This document shows, piece after piece, positions 17,365-24,939 of a DNA stretch of 64,000 nucleotides. The notes beneath the pieces were generated by a model. The model was not told the origin of the DNA and made no database searches. It worked only from the letters and a program-made list of their open reading frames with translations. Position 1 is the stretch's first letter; every line of letters begins with the position of its first letter. The position numbers were made by a program, and so were the translations under genes. Source of the DNA: QKMZ01 sp012965515 (GTDB lineage Bacteria; Cyanobacteriota; Vampirovibrionia; Obscuribacterales; Obscuribacteraceae); NCBI GenBank assembly GCA_937879965.1, contig CALFMP010000004.1, positions 310,001 to 374,000 of the forward strand, written 5' to 3'.

Positions 17365-18285
17365 ATGAGAAAACAGCAGCCACTGCAAGTTGCCTTTCAG
17401 GGAGCGCCGGGTGCGTTTAGCCATAGGGCAGGTCAAATTTTCACTGAGCAAAACAATCTTGGCGAGGACGCGAAGTACGTGCCATGCCGGTCGTTTGACG
17501 AAGTGTTCGAGTCAGTGCTCGACTACAAATGTGCACTGGGCGTGATACCACTGGAAAATACCTCAATTGGCTCAATCGTTGCCAATTTCGATTTGCTCTA
17601 CAAACATCCGGTGATGATGGTCGGCGAGATTTATATCCCCATTCACCATCAATTGATCGGCTTTGAAGGGACTCCGTTAAAGTCGCTGACTTCAGTGTAC
17701 TCACACCCGGCTGCGCTCGATCAGTGCAAGGTGTTTTTGAAGAGTTTGCCAGCAGCTAAACCACAAGCATACTGGGATACGAGCGGCGCAGCTCTTCACG
17801 TCAGTGCTTCGAAGGACCGTAAGTCTGCTGCAATTGCCAGCGAGTTTGCAGCAAAAGAAGCAAACTTAGCGATTCTGAAAAGAGATATTGAAGACCACGA
17901 AGGCAATAGCACTAGATTCGGTATCATCGTTCCAGGCGTTGAACACCAACCCTCCGATAGTAAGAAAAAGCCGGACCCACGAATTGCCCCGCTTGTGGAA
18001 GAGACCAGCAATAAGTATCCGCTCAAGATGTCTTGTGTTGCAGAGCTTCCTCACAAACCTGGGACGCTTGCGAACCTGCTCAATGGTTTGGTGCAAAACC
18101 ACGTCAATCTAACAAAGATTGAATCCCGTCCAGTTCCGCATGCTCAGTGGCATTATCGATTCTTCCTCGACATGGTGATCGATTCGAAAGAGAAGGAACA
18201 GCAAGTTATCGACGAAATCAAATCGCGAACCGAGACTGTAAAACTCCTCGGCCGATATCAGATCTGGGAAGCCGGAATGTCATAA
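17365..18285 (+). CDS. pheA: prephenate dehydratase with ACT domain
   Basis: PheA converts prephenate to phenylpyruvate for phenylalanine synthesis. Residues 1 to about 190 are the catalytic domain: VAFQGAPGAFSHRAG, GVIPLENTSIGSIVANFDLL, HQLIGFEGT and the NSTRFGIIV motif whose Thr is catalytic. Residues from about 215 form an ACT domain with ELPHKPGTLANLLN and the IESRP motif that binds Phe, so end-product inhibition is expected. No chorismate mutase domain is fused here; that activity is on TyrA at 35388. Third gene of aroC-aroB-pheA. A palindrome array and a long hairpin follow its stop. Confidence 0.95.
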   Translation: MRKQQPLQVAFQGAPGAFSHRAGQIFTEQNNLGEDAKYVPCRSFDEVFESVLDYKCALGVIPLENTSIGSIVANFDLLYKHPVMMVGEIYIPIHHQLIGFEGTPLKSLTSVYSHPAALDQCKVFLKSLPAAKPQAYWDTSGAALHVSASKDRKSAAIASEFAAKEANLAILKRDIEDHEGNSTRFGIIVPGVEHQPSDSKKKPDPRIAPLVEETSNKYPLKMSCVAELPHKPGTLANLLNGLVQNHVNLTKIESRPVPHAQWHYRFFLDMVIDSKEKEQQVIDEIKSRTETVKLLGRYQIWEAGMS

Positions 18286-18332
18286 TAGCGTGGGGGCGTG
18301 TTGCACACGCCCGGTTTGTAGAGGCGCATTTC

Positions 18333-18533
18333 ATGCGCTCCGCTTAATATTTTCAAAAATTTTGGCGCATGCGATGCGCCAGCTACTCAAAAAAATGGCG
18401 CATGCGATGCGCTAGCTACGAAAAATTTAGGCGCATGCAATGCGCCACCACGCTTTAAAATATCAGGCGCATGCAATGCGCCACCACGCTTTAAAATATC
18501 AGGCGCATGCGATGCGCCACCACGCTTTAAAAT
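18333..18533. repeat. array of GGCGCATGCAATGCGCC palindromes, partly in 36-bp tandem units
   Basis: Six copies of a 17-base palindrome, GGCGCATGCRATGCGCC or near it, lie at 18334, 18364, 18397, 18430, 18466 and 18502. The last three belong to a tandem repeat with a 36-bp period in which the second half, ACCACGCTTTAAAATATC, is also conserved. The earlier copies have different spacers (CAAAAATTTT- and ACTCAAAAAAAT-like). Both halves of the 36-bp unit repeat, so this is not a CRISPR array. The array sits between convergent genes. Confidence 0.92.
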
Positions 18534-18567
18534 ATCAGGCGGATGCGCTGGTAAGCATCCGCCTGAT
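18534..18567. terminator. perfect 13-bp stem hairpin between convergent genes
   Basis: ATCAGGCGGATGC at 18534-18546 is exactly complementary to GCATCCGCCTGAT at 18555-18567, with an 8-base loop. It begins in the last palindrome unit (TATCAGGC) and seems to have grown out of the repeat. It lies after pheA (+) and before the end of the minus-strand gene at 18598. No run of T follows on either strand, so it may block transcripts or protect 3' ends rather than act as a standard terminator. Confidence 0.55.
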
Positions 18568-18597
18568 TGCGAGTTAGTTCAGTTGCCGGGTCAATGC

Positions 18598-20031
18598 TTA
18601 CTTCTTCTCTTCGTGCTTTTCAGCTTCTTCTTCTTCTTCCTTCACCGGTTCTTTCACGCCAAACACTGTCATCAATGTCTTGTTTCCGCTGGCGAGAACC
18701 TTGGCGCGGAGTTTTTCCAAGCCTTCGCAAGTCAGGAAGTTGTGTCCGACTTTCAGCTTGCTAACTGCTTCTTTGTAGTCCTTCGACTGGGTGTCTTCAA
18801 CCAGCTGTTCCTTCAGAATTTGCGTCAAAGCTTGTTGAGCGGCGGCATCATCTGTGCCGGTGAGGAATCGTTCTGCAACTTGCCATGGACCTTCACCAGC
18901 TTTCTGAGTGCCGATCTCGACCAGTTTGTTCTCATCAACTACACCGTTGATTGAGACTTCAGTTTTGGTTTCTTCTTTCTTCTCGGATTCTTCGTCCTTC
19001 TTCGCTACTTCGTCTTTTTTTGCGTCGACGTTTTCAGTGGAGTCCTTGTTTTCTTCTTCCTTTTTGACTTCTTCCTTCTTCTCTTCAGTCTTGGCTTGGT
19101 CAGTCGTGCTTGTGCCCTCGTTAGCCTTTGCAACGATCGCTTCGGCAGCTTCCTTACCACCTACAGCCTTGGTGATGGATTCTTCAGTGATCCAGTTCTT
19201 GCGAGGTTTCAACCACCAGTTCTTCGACTCAACCAAATTCGAATTGGCATCATTGTAGTTATTGTAGTCATCGAAAGTTGTCTTCAAGTCTTCGGCGGCT
19301 TTTAGTTCTTCCGCGGAGAATCGGGCCTTGAATCCTTCACTCTTTTTGATGCGTTCTAAGAAATCGTTGACTTCACCTTCAGTGAGTTTTCCGTCACCCT
19401 TCTCTCCGTCGATTTCGTCAATCACTCCAAACAACGTCTTGTTCTTTATAAACGCTTCGGCTATTTGTTTATTGAATGCGCGGGTTTTCTCGTAGCCTAC
19501 TTCTTTCGCTGCGTTTTCCTTACTGTCTTTGAGAATGTCGTCAACTTCGTCGAGTTCAAGAACATCTTCGCCGTTGTAGTCGTTTTTCCTTAGCAAATCG
19601 GCGGCATTTCCCAACAATGCGACTTGCAGGTCATCGACTTTGTTTTCACCCTTGCCATATGTTTGTTCCAGTTCGCGCTTGTCGAACATTCGCTCTGCCT
19701 GGTGAGCTACTTCCTTGGCGTCAAATTCATCGTTTTCATCAGCATTTGTGAATTTGTCTTTGTTATCTTTAAGGTAGGCGAGAGACAAGCCCGGTAGTAA
19801 ATCCGCTTTGCCCCCGTTTCTGCCGCTTAACGCCATCACGATTTCGTTTTCATAGACTTCTTGCTCAGCAGCGGTTAGAGTCGACGCATTCTTGCGTTCC
19901 GCCTTGAGGAGGTCAAAGGCTTCTTGAATCCCTTTATGGCTAAAAGCATCACGGATCGCTTCAGCGTCTTTTCTAGCGTCTTCGCACGCAGCATCCGTAT
20001 TTACATTCGCAGCCGTAGTATCGTTGACCAT
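18598..20031 (-). CDS. acidic protein with EF-hand-like loops and a Lys/Glu-rich linker
   Basis: The start is the ATG at 20031, with GAGGA about eight bases upstream; the open frame runs on to 20274 but that part overlaps repeat DNA. The 477 residues begin MVNDTTAANVNTDAACEDAR without a signal peptide. The first two thirds are helical with calcium-loop-like stretches such as DEIDGEKGDGKLTEGEVNDF and NDYNGEDVLELDEVDDI. A Lys/Glu-rich, low-complexity linker covers about residues 320-375. A C-terminal domain (EGPWQVAERFLTGTDD, then LKVGHNFLTCEGL) has a LysM-like feel but I would not assign it. The tail is again Glu/Lys-rich. The EF-hand gene at 20317 lies upstream on the same strand. Possible calcium-responsive scaffold; function unknown. 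Confidence 0.7.
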   Translation of the reverse strand: MVNDTTAANVNTDAACEDARKDAEAIRDAFSHKGIQEAFDLLKAERKNASTLTAAEQEVYENEIVMALSGRNGGKADLLPGLSLAYLKDNKDKFTNADENDEFDAKEVAHQAERMFDKRELEQTYGKGENKVDDLQVALLGNAADLLRKNDYNGEDVLELDEVDDILKDSKENAAKEVGYEKTRAFNKQIAEAFIKNKTLFGVIDEIDGEKGDGKLTEGEVNDFLERIKKSEGFKARFSAEELKAAEDLKTTFDDYNNYNDANSNLVESKNWWLKPRKNWITEESITKAVGGKEAAEAIVAKANEGTSTTDQAKTEEKKEEVKKEEENKDSTENVDAKKDEVAKKDEESEKKEETKTEVSINGVVDENKLVEIGTQKAGEGPWQVAERFLTGTDDAAAQQALTQILKEQLVEDTQSKDYKEAVSKLKVGHNFLTCEGLEKLRAKVLASGNKTLMTVFGVKEPVKEEEEEAEKHEEKK

Positions 20032-20113
20032 TACAAGATCCTCGGTAAATTTAGGAGAAGTACAGGGGGAAGATGACAGCCAATGGGGTGATGGCTGCCA
20101 GTATTCTGCAACC

Positions 20114-20209
20114 ACCACATCACACTCACATAACAGCCGAAATTTGGGCGCCTGTTTGACTTCTGCTGTGGTTTTGAGCGTGAATTTCGCGCCTGTGTTA
20201 TGTCGTCCC
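20114..20209 (+). repeat. about 95-bp intergenic element, copy 1
   Basis: CACATCACACTCACATAACA begins a stretch that aligns over about 95 bases with 24845-24939. Shared blocks are CACATCACAYTC, GTCGAAA-TT-like GCCGAAATTTGGGCGCCTGT, a GTG-TTTT-AGCG block, AATTTCGCGCCTGTGTTATG and GTCGTCCC. Inside each copy the word GAAATTTGGGCGCCTGT recurs as a diverged direct repeat about 50 bases later. This copy lies upstream of the minus-strand gene starting at 20031. Role unknown: a promoter or operator module, or a small mobile repeat. Confidence 0.7.
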
Positions 20210-20242
20210 GAGCCTCCGGCTGCGGGAATCCAGGCATAATGA

Positions 20243-20273
20243 TGACCGCCCCCGGGGTTTACGGGGGCGGTCA
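20243..20273 (-). terminator. strong GC hairpin behind the EF-hand gene
   Basis: TGACCGCCCCCG at 20243-20254 pairs perfectly with CGGGGGCGGTCA at 20262-20273 around a 7-base loop. It lies 44 bp after the end of the 20317-21021 gene and so could end its transcript. The bases that follow on the minus strand (TCATTATG) are only weakly T-rich, so termination efficiency cannot be judged. Confidence 0.55.
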
Positions 20274-20316
20274 TGCTTGGCGAAACGGGGGAGTCCTTGG
20301 GACTTTCTTCGATTTT

Positions 20317-21021
20317 CTATGTGTAAGTTTTTGCGCGGAGCGGCCAGAGTTCGATAGTGAAAAGGTCTATCATTCCTTCGCCGAACTTTTCCAAACCACC
20401 TTTGAAGTCTTCGCCTTCAACTATTCTCTGCTGGTTATCCTTCAAGTCGTCCAGCGTGATTCCATCATCATCTCCGAACCATTCGTCGTTTGACTCATCT
20501 TCTATCTTTTCGTAGTTTGCGAGCATGTACACCATTGCTTGTTTGGTAAGTTCTGGATTCACTAGTGAATCATTTGTATTTGCCTCGCGATACATGGCTT
20601 CGATTTCTTCTTTCGAGACTCGCCCGTCTTTGTCTGTATCGAGCTTTCCATCTACCATCAATTGGATTGAGGTCATTGCGATGATGTTTTCGTCGTAAGT
20701 TGTGTTGAATTTTTCAACATTCCCTGCGTACGGGTTAATAGTAATTAGGTCGCCTTGGATTTTGTGAAACTCAAGATGCTCTTTATCAAAACCAAGAGTT
20801 GGACCGTTCTGCTCAGCTTGGTGCTTGTGAAACTTGATGTGATCGTTATCAAAGACCAGTGGCGGCAAGTTGATATTGCCACTTTTTCCTGTCTCTCCAT
20901 TTTTCTCTGTCTGCTCGGAACTGTGGTTCGCAGAAAAGCACCGATACTCATCAAGATTTGAGCTCGTATCCTTCAAACTTGCCGCGTTTTCCTTAGGAGA
21001 TTCTTGCATCTCTCTTAGCAT
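20317..21021 (-). CDS. EF-hand domain protein
   Basis: The 234 residues contain one full EF-hand loop, DTDKDGRVSKEEIEAMYRE, with Asp/Asp/Asp/Glu at the ligand positions, and a second calcium-loop-like stretch DDDGITLDDL. The N-terminal half is polar and carries a repeated pattern, LVFDNDHIKFHKHQAEQ and LGFDKEHLEFHKIQGD. No signal peptide or membrane segment is seen, so it is probably cytoplasmic unless exported by another route. It lies upstream of the acidic gene 18598-20031 on the same strand, separated by a strong hairpin and the 95-bp element. Expected to bind calcium; target unknown. Confidence 0.76.
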   Translation of the reverse strand: MLREMQESPKENAASLKDTSSNLDEYRCFSANHSSEQTEKNGETGKSGNINLPPLVFDNDHIKFHKHQAEQNGPTLGFDKEHLEFHKIQGDLITINPYAGNVEKFNTTYDENIIAMTSIQLMVDGKLDTDKDGRVSKEEIEAMYREANTNDSLVNPELTKQAMVYMLANYEKIEDESNDEWFGDDDGITLDDLKDNQQRIVEGEDFKGGLEKFGEGMIDLFTIELWPLRAKTYT

Positions 21022-21164
21022 CGGTTGTTCCTCGTTAGCGAAGGGGAAGAGGCAAATCGCTCGCCATCGGTGCCCGCTGGGGACTATGGCATATTGCCAG
21101 CCCTACATAACAAAATTGTTCCAAGTCTGCAGAAAGTTATGGGTTCGACCCTTCATTAGTTGAG

Positions 21165-23030
21165 TTACGTCAAAACCGGAAGTCGAACCCAAAATCGGGA
21201 GCCGCCGCCTTCTGCTTCGCTAACTCCAATTGTTCCGCCGTGTTGCAAGACTATTGACTTGCAGATGGCTAGTCCAAGACCGAATCCAATCTTCCTATCT
21301 CTCTCTTTATCCGCCTGTTGATAGCGCTCAAAAATCAATTCGCGTTTTGAAGCGGGCACTCCCGGACCCTGGTCTATGACCTCGACCAGCACTTCTTTGC
21401 CGTCATTTTCAATGGCGGCGCGCACTTTGATTTCGCTGCCTTCAGGCGAATACTTCATGGCATTCGTCACCAGGTTCATTACGACTTCCAGAAAGTACGA
21501 ACGATCTACCTTGGTGACGCAGGTATTTGCTTCCACAACAAGTTTGATATCGCGGCTTTCCAATTGAGGCGCGACGATCTTTTCCATCTCCTTAACTATA
21601 TCTGTAACGTCTGCTGTTTCCAGATGTAGCTCAATGTTGCTACTGGCTAGTTTTTCGATTCGCAAGAGCCTATTGATCAAGTCCAGAAGAAATGAAGAAC
21701 TGCTCAGTGAAAGCTTAAACTTCGACTTCGCAAGTTCACTCATCTCGCCATAAGCATCGGACATAGCCAATTGCAAGACACCATTAATCGTCGTCAGCGG
21801 TGTACGCATATCGTGACTAATCATGGAAAAGAAATCCGACTTCGCTTGCCGCAATTTGAATGCCTCTGTTTCATCTGCAACTGCCGTCAAATACTTCGTA
21901 TTCTCACCTAAACGAAACGGCGTAATGCTCACCTTTACCGGGACAATTTCCCGATCCGCCGTCATTGCTTCCAACTCAATCGGATTTTCTCGTGCATCGC
22001 GCAGCAGCATTGCCATGAAATCGGGTTGCATTTCTTTCTTGATCTTGAAAGCTTTTACTAAAGTAGCCTCGTTGAAATATTCAAGATTGATGTCTAGCAG
22101 CTGTTCTGCAAATTTGTTGACGGACTCGACTTTTCCAGCTTCATCCGTTATGAACAACGCCGATGGCAGCGTATCGATTACGGTCTGCAGTTCGTCTCGA
22201 GATGAGGCTATTGTCTGCAGCATCTCGTTCTGCAGTTTCTTAAATCGGTCAATGCTCGAAGCCATTTGACGAAAGCGTTTGTCGAGTTCCGTCAATTCGT
22301 CATGTGCACTAAGCGGCGGTAAAAGGGGTTTATCATTCGCGAAACGCTCGAAGTTTTCCCCCAGTATTTGCACTCGTCGCACCATGAAGTAGCCGATTAT
22401 AAGAGCAAGTCCGAGGACTGAAATGCTGTTCACTATCAACCCTAAATCATAGAGTCTTTGGAGCTGAACCTTCGAGTTTTCCTCTTCGGCTGTACTTTTC
22501 TCGACTGCTGTGCGCGCTTCTGTGGAAACCTCGTGCAGCGTATTGAGATAACCGATCATGATGCGTTTCAATCGCTGATTTCTTTCAAGGTCATCAAAGA
22601 ATGAGGCAATCTGATTTTGTTCATCCATGCTGAACTGAGATTCTTTCAACGCTACTTGCCACTCTTTGTGAAACTCGAGAAGGCGCTTCGACAGCCGCGG
22701 ATTGTCCAGCGAGTTAATTAGCATCTCACTGAGAGGAGTAACATTCTCGTCCATTGCACGAATAAACCGCAGGCAGTTTTCGCGCTCTTTTTTGAACCCG
22801 AACATCTTGTACTGCATCAATGATTGAATGGCGAAGTATTGATTCGTGATGATGTTGTTCGCGCGCACCATCATGTCCCGCCGCTCAGAGAGCTGTTTTA
22901 TCAACAGCTCTAATGAATGGATACGCTTTTGCATATCAACGTACAGAATGAAATTAACAACAAGTGGAATTGAAACAAGCAGCCCGAGCTTGTGCATCAG
23001 TGTAAGTTTGAATTTCGAACTCAGCGTCAT
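21165..23030 (-). CDS. membrane sensor histidine kinase (HAMP-PAS-HisKA-HATPase)
   Basis: The 621 residues have a first membrane segment near 14-31, an extracytoplasmic helical domain of about 170 residues, a second segment near 200-217, a HAMP-like linker (RFANDKPLLPPLSAHDEL), a PAS domain about 282-390 (TVIDTLPSALFITDEAGKVE), and the transmitter. The phosphoacceptor His is about 406 in FSMISHDMRTPLTTINGV. The N box is NLVTNAMKYSPEGSE, G1 DQGPGVP, G2 FGLGLAICKSI. It should autophosphorylate and pass phosphate to the regulator encoded at 24073-24819. An LRR protein gene lies between the two. The helical sensor domain with two membrane segments fits detection of an envelope or periplasmic signal, perhaps through that LRR protein. 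Confidence 0.92.
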   Translation of the reverse strand: MTLSSKFKLTLMHKLGLLVSIPLVVNFILYVDMQKRIHSLELLIKQLSERRDMMVRANNIITNQYFAIQSLMQYKMFGFKKERENCLRFIRAMDENVTPLSEMLINSLDNPRLSKRLLEFHKEWQVALKESQFSMDEQNQIASFFDDLERNQRLKRIMIGYLNTLHEVSTEARTAVEKSTAEEENSKVQLQRLYDLGLIVNSISVLGLALIIGYFMVRRVQILGENFERFANDKPLLPPLSAHDELTELDKRFRQMASSIDRFKKLQNEMLQTIASSRDELQTVIDTLPSALFITDEAGKVESVNKFAEQLLDINLEYFNEATLVKAFKIKKEMQPDFMAMLLRDARENPIELEAMTADREIVPVKVSITPFRLGENTKYLTAVADETEAFKLRQAKSDFFSMISHDMRTPLTTINGVLQLAMSDAYGEMSELAKSKFKLSLSSSSFLLDLINRLLRIEKLASSNIELHLETADVTDIVKEMEKIVAPQLESRDIKLVVEANTCVTKVDRSYFLEVVMNLVTNAMKYSPEGSEIKVRAAIENDGKEVLVEVIDQGPGVPASKRELIFERYQQADKERDRKIGFGLGLAICKSIVLQHGGTIGVSEAEGGGSRFWVRLPVLT

Positions 23031-23072
23031 AAGATTGTTGGGCTAGATACCTTAGGTCTCGCCATGGAAACG

Positions 23073-24083
23073 TCAAAAAGCTAACGTCCACTTGCGATTT
23101 CGTCCATGGCTACTTTCGAGGAATGGATAACTATAGACCATATCTTTGCTTATAAAAAGTGTTTTTAGCCCTTTCAACCTGGCAAGTCCTTCGATGCTGT
23201 CTCCTTCAAAATGGCAATAGCGCACTGCAAGGTATTTGAGCTTCTTCAGTCTCGCCAGGAGATTGACAGTTTTGTCATTCATTTGTGCCTTGCTAATTTC
23301 CAAGAACTCAATGTTGGGCAAGCGTGAGATTATCTCGAAGTCCTTTACGGTCAGATTTTTGTTGGATATTCTCAAATCCTCTATTCCGGATGCTTTTGGT
23401 AGTCTCTGAATCAAAGTTTCGATACTGTCGATTCGATTGGCATCGAGGTTCTTCCAGTGCGTTAGGGATGGTAGTGAAGCCAGTGATTTGCCTGTCAACT
23501 TGGTGTAGGACACTGCCAAGGTATCGAGCGTTTTGTAGCGCTTCAGCAAATCGATGTCACTGTCTGTGATATCACTGCCCGAGACATATAGTTTCTTCAA
23601 ATCTGTCAAATGAGCTGCGGCATTCAGCAATTCACGCGCATTGGTGCGTGTAGGTGAGGCAATCGCATTTAGATCCAGTCCGGTGATAATTCCGGAGGGA
23701 AACAGCTTGAACAGTTCCGGATTCTTCTTGAGCCCTTCTCCGACACTCAATGTCACACCGTATCCGTTGCGCACAAAAATTCTCTGCGGCTTTGCCAAGT
23801 GAACGGGCGGTCCTGCGAGTTTTTCCTGCTTGTTATAAACTCTCAAAACGCCCAAATCCTGCGTTGTTCCAAAAACTAAATCGTGTCCGCCATCAGCGGG
23901 TTCTACCTCAACGACTTTCGGTGGGCGCGCTTTTTCTTTTGCTTCTGTTCGCTCTCGTTCTCGCGTTTGCTTCTGCGGCTGCGCTCGCGTCTGAGCTTTC
24001 GTCTGAGCATCCGCAAACTGTATTTGCGTGAGGAAAACTACAAAAGTCGCAATCGCAAAGTGAGGAGCACTGTTACGGACCAA
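23073..24083 (-). CDS. exported leucine-rich repeat protein within a two-component operon
   Basis: A TTG at 24083 overlaps the end of the response regulator gene by 11 bases, which suggests coupled translation. The protein starts with a signal peptide (FAIATFVVFLTQIQFADAQ), then an Arg/Lys/Gln-rich stretch (residues 28-55), a beta-rich segment, and about seven LRR units of the L-xx-L-x-(V/I)-x-x-(T/S/N) type, for example LKKLYVSGSDITDSDIDLLK, LDTLAVSYTKLTG and IEFLEISKAQMND. It should act outside the cytoplasmic membrane. Its position between regulator and kinase genes suggests a ligand-binding or accessory role for the kinase. LRR binding partners cannot be predicted from sequence. Confidence 0.8.
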   Translation of the reverse strand: MVRNSAPHFAIATFVVFLTQIQFADAQTKAQTRAQPQKQTRERERTEAKEKARPPKVVEVEPADGGHDLVFGTTQDLGVLRVYNKQEKLAGPPVHLAKPQRIFVRNGYGVTLSVGEGLKKNPELFKLFPSGIITGLDLNAIASPTRTNARELLNAAAHLTDLKKLYVSGSDITDSDIDLLKRYKTLDTLAVSYTKLTGKSLASLPSLTHWKNLDANRIDSIETLIQRLPKASGIEDLRISNKNLTVKDFEIISRLPNIEFLEISKAQMNDKTVNLLARLKKLKYLAVRYCHFEGDSIEGLARLKGLKTLFISKDMVYSYPFLESSHGRNRKWTLAF

Positions 24084-24819
24084 GTTTATAACCCACTCCC
24101 TTTACGGAAACGATAACCTCGCTATCTTGCTCCGGATCTATTTTGGCGCGGATCCGCATTATTGCCGAGCGAACGGCCTGGTCAGTGCCCTCTGCGTCCG
24201 TCTTCCAGGCTTTATCCAGTATTTCATCTGTGGAGTAAACGCGCGAGGGCTGCGACATGAGCAAACTAAGAATACTGAACTCTTGAGGTGTGATTTTCAC
24301 TTTCTTTCCGTTCACAGCAACAGAGTGATCTTCTTTGTTCAGATCTATGCCCGCAATGCTGATTACTGTGCGCGTTAGTGCACTCGGTCGGCTGAGCAGC
24401 GCGCGCACACGCGCCAACATCTCGCGCATCTCAAACGGTTTTGTCAAATAATCATCGCCACCGCTATCCAGACCTGCCACTTTGTCGCCGACGTCAGAAC
24501 GAGCCGTCAAAAACAAAATCGATGAAACAACACCCTGCGCACGGGCAGCCGCGCACAAATCCAGTCCAGATTTGCCAGGCAATTCCCAGTCCAGCAGAAT
24601 CAGGCGAAATTCTTCTTTCAAGAGCATTTCGAGCCCACTTTCAGCGGTAAAAACCGAAGTGACGGCGAAACCTTTTGACGTCAGCGTCTCGGTCAGCAGC
24701 TCGTTGAGCTCTGGATTGTCCTCGACGACGAGAACTCTGGTTTGGGCTGAAGGACTTTCACTGGAACTGGGCAAGGCTTGCACTCGAATCAATTTCAACA
24801 AATTATGCCATGGATCCAT
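24073..24819 (-). CDS. OmpR/PhoB-family response regulator
   Basis: An N-terminal receiver domain begins near residue 27 (TRVLVVEDNPELNELLTETL), with the acidic pair in VVEDN, phosphoacceptor Asp about 77 in LILLDWELPGKSG, Thr in LFLTARSD and Lys in DYLTKPFEMREML. The C-terminal winged helix (ITPQEFSILSLLMSQPSRVY to VSVKGVGYKLGP) is of the OmpR type and binds DNA. The first 25 residues are an extra extension. It is the first gene of a three-gene minus-strand operon: regulator, LRR protein (11-base overlap), histidine kinase. Its own promoter region probably adjoins the 95-bp element at 24845. Confidence 0.92.
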   Translation of the reverse strand: MDPWHNLLKLIRVQALPSSSESPSAQTRVLVVEDNPELNELLTETLTSKGFAVTSVFTAESGLEMLLKEEFRLILLDWELPGKSGLDLCAAARAQGVVSSILFLTARSDVGDKVAGLDSGGDDYLTKPFEMREMLARVRALLSRPSALTRTVISIAGIDLNKEDHSVAVNGKKVKITPQEFSILSLLMSQPSRVYSTDEILDKAWKTDAEGTDQAVRSAIMRIRAKIDPEQDSEVIVSVKGVGYKLGP

Positions 24820-24844
24820 TTCTTACTGAATCAACTGTGGATCA

Positions 24845-24939
24845 CCCACATCACATTCGTGTGGTAGTCGAAACTTAGGCACCTGTGCGGGTCTGGGGTG
24901 TTTTCAAGCGAAAAATTGGCGCCCCTGTTAGGATGTCCC
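24845..24939 (+). repeat. about 95-bp intergenic element, copy 2
   Basis: This stretch starts CACATCACATTCGTGTGG and aligns with 20114-20209 over its whole length; shared blocks include GTCGAAACTTAGGCACCTGT, AAGCGAAAAATTGGCGCCC and CTGTTAGGATGTCCC. The estimated identity is about two thirds by eye. It lies between the divergent response regulator and Ser/Thr kinase genes and its end overlaps the likely kinase start. Confidence 0.68.

Noticed and set aside
18429..18540. CRISPR-like array with 36-bp period
   Set aside because: Both halves of each 36-bp unit are conserved and there are no variable spacers; the core is a palindrome. No cas genes are present.
20032..20274. Longer N-terminus for the EF-hand-like protein at 18598
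   Set aside because: It runs through the 95-bp element and the GC hairpin, and the ATG at 20031 has a good ribosome site.
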